DNA of 64,000 nucleotides from RHLJ01 sp040222455 (GTDB lineage: Bacteria > Bacteroidota > Rhodothermia > Balneolales > Balneolaceae), in contig JAVKDD010000020.1 of assembly GCA_040222455.1 (NCBI GenBank), forward strand, positions 489,821 through 553,820, written 5' to 3'. Shown here one piece after another: positions 8,650-16,648 of the stretch. The translations under genes and the position numbers were made by a program. Every line of letters starts with the position of its first letter. Position 1 is the first letter of the stretch. A model generated the notes under the pieces. It worked only from the letters and a program-made list of their open reading frames with translations. It did no database searches and was not told where the DNA came from.

Positions 8650-10580
8650 GGCGTATATTCCCCTACATATTGAGCCTTCAAACCAATCATATATCTGTCG
8701 GGGTTTGGATGGGATTCTTTGATCAGATAGCACTTATTTATTCCATCTTTAACCGTCCAAAAATACCCCCCAATTGAAGCTGTTGGATATTTATCTATAC
8801 TTACTTCGATGCTCCAAATAAAGGTTGGATATGAAAAGCTTTTAGCAAAATTCTGAGTTTGTGTAATAGGATCAGGAATAAAATCTGATAGATCTAAATC
8901 ACCCGGAAAAGAATCATGTTCAGGTGAATATCGAAATACCGGAAGATCTGGATGATCATTAGAGCCGGGTACTCCTAAATTTGAGGATCTATAATTACCC
9001 AGCGTGATGGATGAATTTCTTAAAGATGGTTTGGTTAGAATTCCATCTTTTGAAACATTCTTTTTATAGGTTGTTTCTGAAGAAGTATTGTTGATTTCTA
9101 AACGATCATTATAGCTTATGGAGTAGCTTTCAAAGCCTTGGTCATCTTCTTCATTTCCAAGTGGTGTTATATCTTCAATCTTAATTTCAAAAGCACCCGG
9201 TGGTAAAGCTCCTGGTAAATAAGATTCGTGTAAAAGTCGATCCTGATAAACAATTTTGCCCTTCTCATTCACAAATAAATAAGAATTGGTTTGCATGGCC
9301 AGATTTACAAGAATATCACCAATACTATTATCTAACCATGAATATTGGGAAATGTCTGAGAAGAAGACATATTTAAAGTTACCAGCATTTGAAAGCTCAA
9401 ATACTGAGGGATCATTTTCATTATCTAAATAAAATGAATAGAATAACCGTTTTTCAATTGATAATGTAGTAACTGATAAAATATCAATATGACTTACATC
9501 AACCAATGGATCCGAAAGTTGAAAATCAATATCTGGAAGTCCAGAACCAGCATATCTAATACCATGAACATGATTAAACCCTAAAAAATTATGATCATCA
9601 TTATGTAGAAGTATATCTTCATCAAAGCCAATATTGTAGTCAAAAATACTTACATCAATTAAATCATCTATTGTAAAATCAGTTCCTGATTTATCTTTAA
9701 AAAATCTACCTCTTTGTAGTACGGTATATTCATCTTCTTCAATATTCGAATTATCAGCATGCCAAATATTTAAACCCCAATTTATTAAAAGTGAATGTTG
9801 ATCCGATCCATTTGTACCATATAGGGTACCTTTAAATATTTCAATAATTGTAAAAATTAATTGGTCTCCAATATTTATAAAAACAGATCTAGGAGATTCA
9901 AAATATTCTTCAGTAACACCAACCGTATATGTCCAACTATTAATATCAGCTATACCTAAATGATCAAGAAATTCATTAGTAAGTATTTTCTGAACTTCTG
10001 GATCCTGAAGCATTTCAGCTTCAGTTTCATAAATTGGAGTTATTGTAGCCTGAACACCTAAGCGAATTTTAGAAAGTGAAATTGCATTACCTTCCAAATC
10101 TAAGCCATCTACTAAGGTGTAATTATCAACGGATGTATTGCTTACAGGGACTTGCTTCAATTGCTCGAATGAAAACTCCTTTAGCATAGTTGCATTCGAA
10201 TCAAGTAAAAACTCAATAAGACTCTTAAAAGTTACCTGAACCGTTGCATTCCATTTATCTGGTTTCTTACCACTAAATACACCTATATATTCCATTCCGG
10301 TTATTTCAACAGCTATTTTGAAGAATAACTGAAAAGGGATAGTTGCACCTTCAGCAACTGAACGGCTTTGAGATTCAAACCAGCTTGTTGGGTACTTTTG
10401 ATTTCCATCAGAATCAAAGTTTTCAAGCGTAAATGATCCTTTATCTACTTTAGGTTCTCCGGGCTTACCTGGTTCAATTCTAAAGCTTGGAAGATTGAGT
10501 TCTCTTATATCTGAATTAAGGATTTCATTGGTACAAGCATCCGGGTATTTACCATAATAAATTCTATACGTTGGATCCAT
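8646..10580 (-). CDS. Tail-tip / baseplate hub-like protein
   Basis: A 644-residue protein directly downstream of the tape measure gene; its start shares a base with that gene's stop (10580). It opens MDPTYRIYYGKYPDAC and has a long beta-rich body with segments such as SFTLENFDSD, a conspicuous GDILVNLAMQTNSYLFVNEKGKIVYQDR and a C-terminal SYSISYNDR. The pattern (early beta-sandwich, then a region where a residue-by-residue tail geometry is built) is like hub or tail-associated proteins of siphophages and Mu-like Bacteroidota phages. No lysozyme or peptidase motif is visible. Function is inferred mainly from gene order. Confidence 0.6.
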   Translation of the reverse strand: MDPTYRIYYGKYPDACTNEILNSDIRELNLPSFRIEPGKPGEPKVDKGSFTLENFDSDGNQKYPTSWFESQSRSVAEGATIPFQLFFKIAVEITGMEYIGVFSGKKPDKWNATVQVTFKSLIEFLLDSNATMLKEFSFEQLKQVPVSNTSVDNYTLVDGLDLEGNAISLSKIRLGVQATITPIYETEAEMLQDPEVQKILTNEFLDHLGIADINSWTYTVGVTEEYFESPRSVFINIGDQLIFTIIEIFKGTLYGTNGSDQHSLLINWGLNIWHADNSNIEEDEYTVLQRGRFFKDKSGTDFTIDDLIDVSIFDYNIGFDEDILLHNDDHNFLGFNHVHGIRYAGSGLPDIDFQLSDPLVDVSHIDILSVTTLSIEKRLFYSFYLDNENDPSVFELSNAGNFKYVFFSDISQYSWLDNSIGDILVNLAMQTNSYLFVNEKGKIVYQDRLLHESYLPGALPPGAFEIKIEDITPLGNEEDDQGFESYSISYNDRLEINNTSSETTYKKNVSKDGILTKPSLRNSSITLGNYRSSNLGVPGSNDHPDLPVFRYSPEHDSFPGDLDLSDFIPDPITQTQNFAKSFSYPTFIWSIEVSIDKYPTASIGGYFWTVKDGINKCYLIKESHPNPDRYMIGLKAQYVGEYTP

Positions 10581-12472
10581 TAGTTACCACCTCGTACATA
10601 TCCATTCGTTCCGGTTGTATCTAATTCTTCTTGGCCTTTAGCAACTATATTTCCAAAGCCATCTACTATTTTAATTTCACGTACTTCTTTTAATAATGAA
10701 CTGTTATTTATTCCAGTTGAACGACCTGTTTCAACGGGTGTATTTCTGCCTGAAGGAGTAGAAAAAGATGGTTCACCTGTAGAAGATCCAAAATCTCTAA
10801 ATGAAGTACTCTGAGCAGAATTAGAAGATCCCGAACTACCAAATTTGGTAGCTGCTATTTTTGCTATTTGAAGACCTCCAGCAATACCAACCGCACTGGC
10901 ATCAATAAAGTTTTTAGGTGGTGGTGAACTTGCCAATGCTTTGGTTACTCCAAGGTAGGTATTCACACCAGCTGAAGAATAACTGGCAGCCTTATCAATC
11001 TCAAATCTACGCTTGGCATTTTTTTCACTTTCACCAACAATTACAGCACCTATCCCAACTAAAGAGCTGCTTAAGGTACTGGCAAAATTTAGCTTGGCAT
11101 CATAAACATCTTGTTCAAAACGATACTTTTCATCGGCTACTTCTTTCTCTAGTTTCTTTTTTTCATCCGCCTCTTTTTGGGCGATTTGAACACTACGATT
11201 GGCATACTCCTGGGTAATTAATTCAAGGGCCTCTTTGCGCTGTCGCTCACTGATTAATTCATTATTCCGGATCTCTTCAATCTTCGCCTGTTTTTCTACT
11301 TCCAAGGCTTTTAACTCATCACCCGTTGAACGAGCAACCGCAATACGCATGGAAGATAAACGGCTTTCAAATCGTTGCCTTTCAGAGTATGTAGTTTCTA
11401 AATTCTTGGCGTATTCTCTTTGCTGTTGTTCCTGGTATTTCTTGTATTCAGAAAGCGATTCAGTTTGGAAAGTGTCCATTTCCGTGCTTTCGGGATCTTC
11501 TATTTTAAAATCCTGAAGCTTTTGATCGAGATCATTTAATAGTTTTTCACCCTGTAAAAACGATTCCTGAAGCTCTTTATCAATGATGGTTTGAAGAGGT
11601 CTAAGTAAATCTGGTTGAGCTATTTTATTTTCAAGAAGTTCAATTTCATCAGCAATAGATTCCGCTAACGATTCATAATATTTTTTAATCTCTTTTTGAT
11701 CAGTAGCTAAATCAACAGAAGTGATGTTTCCATAACGATCAAAATTTGTACGCCCTTCAGATGTAGCCTGACGAATTTGGCCTTGGGTTAAATTCTTTGG
11801 ATCCGTTAATTCTTTAATTTCTCTTAGTCGATCTTTAACATCTTCTTCTAATCCACCGCTAAGGGTTCGAAGTGCTTCTAAATCACCTTCCACATTAAAA
11901 AAGCCACTACTAGTAATTCCATTAATTTCACTAATCTTTTTCTGGATTTTTGATATGTCTGATACCACCTGATCGGTTTGTTCGCTCCAATCTTTCATTT
12001 CTTCTTTTGAATCAAAAAATCCAGATTCCAATAACCCTAAACCCGTGGTTACTGCTGTGATCCCAACAACAATACCAGTTGGGCCAAGCATGGATGCACC
12101 CACTCCTTTAATCAACCCACCAAAGCTTCCAAATTGACGGTAGGCATGAGCGCCAATGTTTGCAGCTTGTTCCAGGTTGTTACCCAAGCCACGTATGCCA
12201 TATTGAGCATCAGAAGCACCACGAGAAAGTTCAACTAAAAGATTGGAAGCTGAAGAGTTTGCTTTGTTAAAATCTTTGGTGGGCTTAGTCGTATTTGGAA
12301 GCTGTTTACCAGTATCATTTAAGAGTTTTTTATACTCTTCGATCTCTTTATTTAGTCGCTGAACTTCTTTTTCTTGCTTGTCTAAATCACCCGTGGTTGT
12401 AACAATCTCTGGCTTGCCTTCCACATCAAACCGGATGGTATACAATAATTGTTGTTGAAGGGATTCAGACAT
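10580..12472 (-). CDS. Tail tape measure protein
   Basis: A 630-residue protein. Long coiled-coil stretches occur at about residues 15-60 and 330-450 (for example KEADEKKKLEKEVADEKYRFEQ). A glycine-rich hydrophobic segment, FGGLIKGVGASMLGPTGIVVGITAVTTGLGLL, lies at about 118-150. The C-terminal block SSAGVNTYLGVTKALASSPPP followed by VGIAGGLQIAKIAA is very common in Bacteroidota phage tape measures. It follows the tail-chaperone pair and precedes tail-tip genes, the classic order. At 630 residues it predicts a fairly short tail if the usual ~1.5 angstrom per residue rule holds. It meets both neighbours at a single shared base. Confidence 0.85.
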   Translation of the reverse strand: MSESLQQQLLYTIRFDVEGKPEIVTTTGDLDKQEKEVQRLNKEIEEYKKLLNDTGKQLPNTTKPTKDFNKANSSASNLLVELSRGASDAQYGIRGLGNNLEQAANIGAHAYRQFGSFGGLIKGVGASMLGPTGIVVGITAVTTGLGLLESGFFDSKEEMKDWSEQTDQVVSDISKIQKKISEINGITSSGFFNVEGDLEALRTLSGGLEEDVKDRLREIKELTDPKNLTQGQIRQATSEGRTNFDRYGNITSVDLATDQKEIKKYYESLAESIADEIELLENKIAQPDLLRPLQTIIDKELQESFLQGEKLLNDLDQKLQDFKIEDPESTEMDTFQTESLSEYKKYQEQQQREYAKNLETTYSERQRFESRLSSMRIAVARSTGDELKALEVEKQAKIEEIRNNELISERQRKEALELITQEYANRSVQIAQKEADEKKKLEKEVADEKYRFEQDVYDAKLNFASTLSSSLVGIGAVIVGESEKNAKRRFEIDKAASYSSAGVNTYLGVTKALASSPPPKNFIDASAVGIAGGLQIAKIAATKFGSSGSSNSAQSTSFRDFGSSTGEPSFSTPSGRNTPVETGRSTGINNSSLLKEVREIKIVDGFGNIVAKGQEELDTTGTNGYVRGGN

Positions 12473-12954
12473 TATAGATCTTCTGTTGCTATTCGGTTTT
12501 GTTCAGCTGCCCACTCTAAATATTCTTGCGGGCTTAATTCATATTCAATCGTTATCGCTTTTTTAAAAGCCTCTTCAAACTTGTGTTGTTCTTCAAAAGG
12601 CTTTTCACTCTTACTTGCAATGAATGAAGCCATGTGCACATCTAACTCATTGCACTTTTGTTGAACTACATCTTCCCCTTTTACAAAGGCACGGCTTCTT
12701 ATTTGCCACAATTCCAATCTTTCAAATTCAGTCCAGGAAACTTCAAGAAGTACCGATAAACGGTACATCAATTCTTTGAGTGTTAATCCTGGCCTTGCTC
12801 TTTCTCCTGGTTGTTTAACGGATCGAATTTTTCCCCGTTCGGGCGTTTCCATTGGATCAGGTTGGTGCCACGCTCTGGCAATGAAATAGTACTGCCAGAG
12901 CGTTTGATAAAAACGGCCATCACCTGGGGAATAATGACATCCGAATTCATACAA
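12472..12954 (-). CDS. Tail assembly chaperone, -1 frame extension (T part)
   Basis: An open frame of 160 codons, offset by -1 from the 172-residue gene it overlaps by 172 bases. It lacks a convincing start: the first usable codon is a TTG at 12954, and the overlapped part is out-of-phase sequence of the neighbour. The region after the neighbour's stop (LKELMYRLSVLLEVSWTEFERLELWQIRSRAF) is helical and highly charged, like the T part of lambda-type G/GT tail chaperones. A slippery GTTAAAC at 12819-12813 is placed so that a -1 slip would fuse the upstream protein to this segment. The real product is therefore probably a fusion from 13301 to 12472. A separate start (for example ATG 12852) is the alternative. 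Confidence 0.65.
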   Translation of the reverse strand: MYEFGCHYSPGDGRFYQTLWQYYFIARAWHQPDPMETPERGKIRSVKQPGERARPGLTLKELMYRLSVLLEVSWTEFERLELWQIRSRAFVKGEDVVQQKCNELDVHMASFIASKSEKPFEEQHKFEEAFKKAITIEYELSPQEYLEWAAEQNRIATEDL

Positions 12955-13301
12955 TGAGTAAGTACTTCACGCTGGTTTTTATACCTTTTTGGAAGCTCAC
13001 CAACCAATTCAATAACAGAGCTTAACCGATCTAAATTTTTGGTATAAACTTCTTCATTAAAAGCATTGAGTTGTTCAATATGAGCCGTTTTTTTTATGGC
13101 TGGCACATCCACATCACCATTTGGTTTTAATGGCAATTTGTGCTTTTTGATGTAGGCTTGCTTCTTTTCAAATACCTCTTCAATTGCCATTTGTAGATAC
13201 ACCTGGGCTGGCACTGCATGATCAACCAGCTTAAAAGTATTTATCTCTTTAGTTACAGCGTTTTGCAGCTCCAGATGTATAGCTTCGTTGGTTGCTTTCA
13301 T
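12783..13301 (-). CDS. Tail assembly chaperone (G part)
   Basis: A 172-residue, largely helical, charged protein (MKATNEAIHLELQNAV at the start) without a known catalytic motif. Its position between the tail tube gene and the tape measure, with a second frame overlapping its end in the -1 phase, is the signature of lambda gpG/gpGT-type tail chaperones. These coat the tape measure while the tube polymerises. Its last 30 bases contain the candidate frameshift site. The start is 3 bases after the tube gene's stop, so it is in the same transcript. The assignment rests on gene order and the overlap, not on sequence identity. Confidence 0.7.
   Translation of the reverse strand: MKATNEAIHLELQNAVTKEINTFKLVDHAVPAQVYLQMAIEEVFEKKQAYIKKHKLPLKPNGDVDVPAIKKTAHIEQLNAFNEEVYTKNLDRLSSVIELVGELPKRYKNQREVLTHCMNSDVIIPQVMAVFIKRSGSTISLPERGTNLIQWKRPNGEKFDPLNNQEKEQGQD
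12813..12819 (-). other. Candidate -1 ribosomal frameshift heptamer
   Basis: On the coding strand the bases read G TTA AAC, with TTA and AAC in the frame of the upstream chaperone. The same heptamer is a proven -1 site in equine arteritis virus. A slip gives GTT AAA and continues into the 160-codon frame, 30 bases before the zero-frame stop. Confidence 0.55.
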
Positions 13302-13304
13302 GGC

Positions 13305-13964
13305 TTATACGTCTGTTTTACCTTCAATAATGTAGTACAACCCATCATCAACCACTTCAGCATGAATAGCCTGATAAGCAGTTACTTCAGCAGCTTCCAG
13401 TAAGGTAGAATCAAATCGAAGCGTTTGGGAAACCTGAGAATTATTTAACGGAATATCCCCTTCATTGGAAGCTGCCACAACCTTTTGAAATAGGATGTAC
13501 AGCGTTTTTCCATCACCTAAATTTACAGGTAATTCCATGAGCGCAACAAACTTGGTTTTAGTAAGCGTACTAATCGCTTTTAAGCCTGTCATTCCAGTTG
13601 CGTCATTATCAGCTGCAATGCTTGTGGTTTGATCTGTTTCCACATCATCCACATTGCTTTGACCTCTTGAAAGGGCTTGAATTTGTACTTCCCAACGTCC
13701 CATGTTTATGGAGAACCCAGCGCCCATTGCTTTCCGCAAGCGATCAGCCAACACTTGCAATCCACTGGTAGATCCTTGCTCAACAAAATCTACATCTTCA
13801 GCTGATAAATGAAGAATAGCATCTGTTTCGGTTCGGCTTGGCACCAAATACTTACTAGCATGGGCTTTTAAATCAGCAATGGAATCAATAGTACCATCAA
13901 CTACAGATTCATGATCTGCGAGGTAAATAGCTTTTGGGCGTAACGTTCTTCTAATTGTTGTCAT
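13305..13964 (-). CDS. Putative major tail tube protein
   Basis: A 219-residue protein upstream of the tail chaperones, in the slot of the tail tube gene. It opens TIRRTLRPKAIYLAD and is compact, without coiled coil. It has alternating strands such as FSINMGRWEVQIQAL and KTLYILFQKVVAAS, consistent with the beta-barrel fold shared by tube proteins. No name-level match is recognised. Its ATG shares a base with the TAA of the small membrane protein upstream (TAATG), so translation is probably coupled. No tail sheath gene is visible between here and the capsid genes, which argues for a non-contractile tail, unlike Mu itself. Confidence 0.55.
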   Translation of the reverse strand: MTTIRRTLRPKAIYLADHESVVDGTIDSIADLKAHASKYLVPSRTETDAILHLSAEDVDFVEQGSTSGLQVLADRLRKAMGAGFSINMGRWEVQIQALSRGQSNVDDVETDQTTSIAADNDATGMTGLKAISTLTKTKFVALMELPVNLGDGKTLYILFQKVVAASNEGDIPLNNSQVSQTLRFDSTLLEAAEVTAYQAIHAEVVDDGLYYIIEGKTDV

Positions 13965-14206
13965 TATTTTATGATTTGAAAAATTAAGGTTGCGATACCA
14001 ATAGAAAGTGTTAATACAGCACCAGCCGCTGTTACCATTTGAAAAATTGTAGGTCGTGAATTAAGTTGTTCTTTCAATGTACTATTTTCAGCTTCAAGCT
14101 TATTAATACGAGATTCAAAGCGCAGTGCCTTATCAATTTTTTCGTTCAAATTGTTAAACTTTTCATCCAAATATCGTTTAAAATCTTCGTTCACTTCTTC
14201 GGGCAT
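13964..14206 (-). CDS. Small coiled-coil membrane protein, holin-associated (XhlA-like)
   Basis: An 80-residue protein with a charged, heptad-patterned N-terminal half (DEKFNNLNEKIDKALRFESRINKLEAENSTLKEQL) and a single C-terminal transmembrane segment (VTAAGAVLTLSIGIATLIFQIIK). This layout is that of XhlA/hemolysin-type proteins that assist holins during phage lysis. It lies 11 bases downstream of the endolysin gene. Since the endolysin itself carries two membrane segments, the two together may form the lysis unit. The family assignment is by architecture only. Confidence 0.6.
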   Translation of the reverse strand: MPEEVNEDFKRYLDEKFNNLNEKIDKALRFESRINKLEAENSTLKEQLNSRPTIFQMVTAAGAVLTLSIGIATLIFQIIK

Positions 14207-14217
14207 TTATCTCAAGT

Positions 14218-15171
14218 TTAAAGATGCTGATGAATTCCAAATGCAGCTCTTAATATTTTGACAGCTTCACCCGGTGTAATTTTTTTACCACCTTCACTTT
14301 CTTTAGAAGTTGCTTCAACTATTACGGGTGCAACAGCCTGAATTCTAGCTTCAATAAACTTCTTAGTACCTGGCTTCTTCACAAATAAACCCACTAAAAA
14401 TGTGAGTACTCCAGTAATAATGGTAATAGTAAGTTCTAAAGGGATTGCTGAAATAATATCCATCTGGTCTTTTCCTTCAATAAGAGGTTGTAGATTAATT
14501 CCGGTGAAAAGCCCAAATCCACCTATTCCAATGGCAAGTACCGTTTCACCTATTCGGGTGCTAAAAATTCGTTTTGCACCGTTACTAATTCGCTTTAAAA
14601 AAGGCTCTTTTTTTGTAGGTGGTAATGGGTGTGTGTATTCTGGAAGGGTTTTAGATTCTAAGTCTTCTAATCCTTTTGAAACTATTTTAGCCATCCCGCC
14701 AGTAAGGGTAATATCATTTAATTCAAGCGCTGCTGTTTCAAGTCCTATTCCCCATGATATACGTTCACGGATATCAACCATTGAAACTAAATTTCCTGGG
14801 CACGTTTTATTAGCTCCTGTTTCCCTATGCCCTAATACATGCTCAACTGGAATAGAATATTGAGCCATTATTGATTGGCAAAGCTCCACTAATGGCTTGA
14901 GTTGGTAAATGTCTAACTCTTCAACATCGTGATGCCCAGAAAGGCAAATTCCAACGCTTTTATGGTTCATTGCCATATCTTTACAATGGGCACCAACCTT
15001 AAACATTGGTCTTCCAATTTCAACATCCCCATTTTTTCTAATCACAAAATGATATCCAATATCATCCCACCCATTTTCTTGAACATGAACTCTTCGTATA
15101 TCTTCAACGGAAGGATCCCCTTGCCAAGCGGCTGTATGAATAATGATATGTGAGGTTTCTTTGCGCTTCAT
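14218..15171 (-). CDS. N-acetylmuramoyl-L-alanine amidase endolysin with C-terminal membrane hairpin
   Basis: A 317-residue protein. Residues 1-130 form an amidase_2 domain (zinc amidase cutting peptidoglycan between muramic acid and L-alanine). Metal ligands are visible as H12 (IIIHTAAW), H115 (VLGHRETG) and C124 (NKTCPG), with the GYHFVI strand near 40. Unusually, the C-terminal half carries two hydrophobic segments at about 208-228 and 245-264 and then a charged tail, with no signal peptide. This suggests a membrane-tethered lysin or a lysin-holin fusion. A strong terminator precedes the gene at 15184-15219, so it may start a new transcript. Neighbours are the XhlA-like protein (11 bases downstream) and a capsid-associated gene upstream. 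Confidence 0.88.
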   Translation of the reverse strand: MKRKETSHIIIHTAAWQGDPSVEDIRRVHVQENGWDDIGYHFVIRKNGDVEIGRPMFKVGAHCKDMAMNHKSVGICLSGHHDVEELDIYQLKPLVELCQSIMAQYSIPVEHVLGHRETGANKTCPGNLVSMVDIRERISWGIGLETAALELNDITLTGGMAKIVSKGLEDLESKTLPEYTHPLPPTKKEPFLKRISNGAKRIFSTRIGETVLAIGIGGFGLFTGINLQPLIEGKDQMDIISAIPLELTITIITGVLTFLVGLFVKKPGTKKFIEARIQAVAPVIVEATSKESEGGKKITPGEAVKILRAAFGIHQHL

Positions 15172-15183
15172 TTGATAAGTGTT

Positions 15184-15219
15184 AAAAAAAGGCAGTCAAT
15201 CAATGACTAACTGCCTTTT
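15184..15219 (-). terminator. Rho-independent terminator between capsid and lysis genes
   Basis: AAAAGGCAGT pairs with ACTGCCTTTT around a 13-base loop, followed on the reverse strand by a run of seven T. It lies between the stop of the capsid-associated gene (15244) and the endolysin start (15171), separating head from lysis/tail transcription. Confidence 0.8.
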
Positions 15220-15243
15220 CATCAGAGGTAACTTAACTAACTA

Positions 15244-15597
15244 CTATGAGGTAGTTTCTTCTTCAGCTTCTTCAGCTGCAATTCCTTCTTCAATCCAAGC
15301 ATCAATTTTAAGCCATAAATCCGATTTATTATCATCCGATTCAAAAGGAATGTCTTGTTTCGTCATGAATGCTTGCAGCTTTTTATTGGTAGCATTCTTA
15401 GCTGGCAACTTAATCACATCTTCTTCTGGTGCTTCAGGTACTAAATCTGGGCAAGAATAACCCCAAGTAGCTACAAGCTCTAATGCTTCTTCTTTAGTTG
15501 CTGTACCTTTTCCTTTGGTAAACAGCACCCCATTTCGAACGCCGTTATACTCTTTGTTTGGCGTAAATACTTCAAATTTCTTTTCTTCTTTACTCAT
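15244..15597 (-). CDS. Small capsid-associated protein with helix-extension-helix-like tail
   Basis: A 117-residue protein starting MSKEEKKFEVF at 15597. An earlier in-frame ATG at 15636 would add 13 unlikely residues. It directly follows the capsid gene. Residues 15-50 form a short beta-rich piece (YNGVRNGVLFTKGKG, then ALELVATWGYSC). Residues 75-110 (KKLQAFMTKQDIPFESDDNKSDLWLKIDAWI) look like the HeH/LEM/SAP-type helix pair often found at the end of small phage head proteins. The C-terminus is a run of acidic residues. The role is unknown; a head-tail joining or capsid-decorating role is a guess from position. Confidence 0.6.
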   Translation of the reverse strand: MSKEEKKFEVFTPNKEYNGVRNGVLFTKGKGTATKEEALELVATWGYSCPDLVPEAPEEDVIKLPAKNATNKKLQAFMTKQDIPFESDDNKSDLWLKIDAWIEEGIAAEEAEEETTS

Positions 15598-15678
15598 GAT
15601 ATTCCTTTGGGTTTTGAAAACTACCAGGAACCGCATTGTTCCTGGTAACTTCTATTTTTAGAGTTTTGAGTTCGATGA

Positions 15679-16623
15679 TTACGGTGCAGTTATTTCAAGC
15701 GCCCACGCTTTACTTTGTACAAGCGCACGATCATTTTGCAATACAAGAGCTGCATCCATATTAATATTGTTTATATGCTGATTACCAACTTGCCCAGCGT
15801 AACGACCTACCAAACCTTTACTAGTAAGTACAGTAAGATCCGAGCGCTCACCCCATCGTACAAAGAAGTACGAAGAAGAAGTGGTGTTTTCACCAGATAC
15901 AACTTCAGAGTTTGGAAGAATATCAGTACCATTCGTTTTTAAGCCAGCATCACGAACAATTATATTTCCAATCATTTCAAGCTCATTACCAAGCTCATCT
16001 TTACTTAAACGGTAGTAACCAAGTTCTTTTGCAATTGATAACCATCTAATCTTATGAAGGCCATTCATATATACATGAGTAGCTCCACCTTTGATTGATC
16101 TGGCACGTTGTTGGAAATACTCATACGCTTCCTGTTGCTTCTTCCGATTTGCATCAGAATTACCAAGTGGCAACACGATGGAAGCAGCCGGGGAAATAGT
16201 ATTAGGTGCCGTAACAAGATTACGCATCCCATCAAATTCAGTGGCTTCAGAACCTTGATCACCTTCAAAGAATTTTTCCTGAAGAACATACCCACGTTCA
16301 ATAGCTTCTAATTTTGTTTGATACGCTAATTCTGGTGCCACATCTTCATTACGATCTTCTAAAATCACATCCACTTTGGCATCAAACGAAACAATGCTTT
16401 TACCAGTGCTTTCGTATGTTCTTGAACCAGCAGTTGGATTGTTCGCAGCATTCAACGCTCTAAATGTTGCAGTATCTGAGCTTTCAGAAGCCTTTTTAAC
16501 ATTATCAGAATTACCTGTTTTAGAATAAAATTCTGCATCCAACAGAATAGGGCAAGTTTTCATTAATCCTTCCAGAGCTAAAGCCGTGATAGGATCGTTC
16601 GGGGAAATTTGGGCGAGTTTCAT
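15679..16623 (-). CDS. Major capsid protein (Mu gpT / HK97-fold candidate)
   Basis: A 314-residue protein after the protease/scaffold gene, the standard order of Mu I-T. Features fitting an HK97-fold capsid protein include an N-terminal arm with ASESSDTATFRALNAANNP and a middle EKFFEGDQGSEATEFDGMRNLV. The stretch THVYMNGLHKIRWLSIAKEL and the C-terminal GQVGNQHINNINMDAALVLQNDRALVQSKAWALEI resemble the P-domain and spine of encapsulin-like capsid proteins common in Bacteroidota phages. No sheath or decoration domain is fused. The assignment comes from gene order and general pattern; a structure prediction would settle it. Confidence 0.75.
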   Translation of the reverse strand: MKLAQISPNDPITALALEGLMKTCPILLDAEFYSKTGNSDNVKKASESSDTATFRALNAANNPTAGSRTYESTGKSIVSFDAKVDVILEDRNEDVAPELAYQTKLEAIERGYVLQEKFFEGDQGSEATEFDGMRNLVTAPNTISPAASIVLPLGNSDANRKKQQEAYEYFQQRARSIKGGATHVYMNGLHKIRWLSIAKELGYYRLSKDELGNELEMIGNIIVRDAGLKTNGTDILPNSEVVSGENTTSSSYFFVRWGERSDLTVLTSKGLVGRYAGQVGNQHINNINMDAALVLQNDRALVQSKAWALEITAP

Positions 16624-16648
16624 AATATATTTAAGTCTATTTTTTTTG

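Noticed and set aside
8650..8733. N-terminal extension of the 7957-8649 tail gene
   Set aside because: It overlaps the preceding gene in another phase; the GTGA overlap start fits better.
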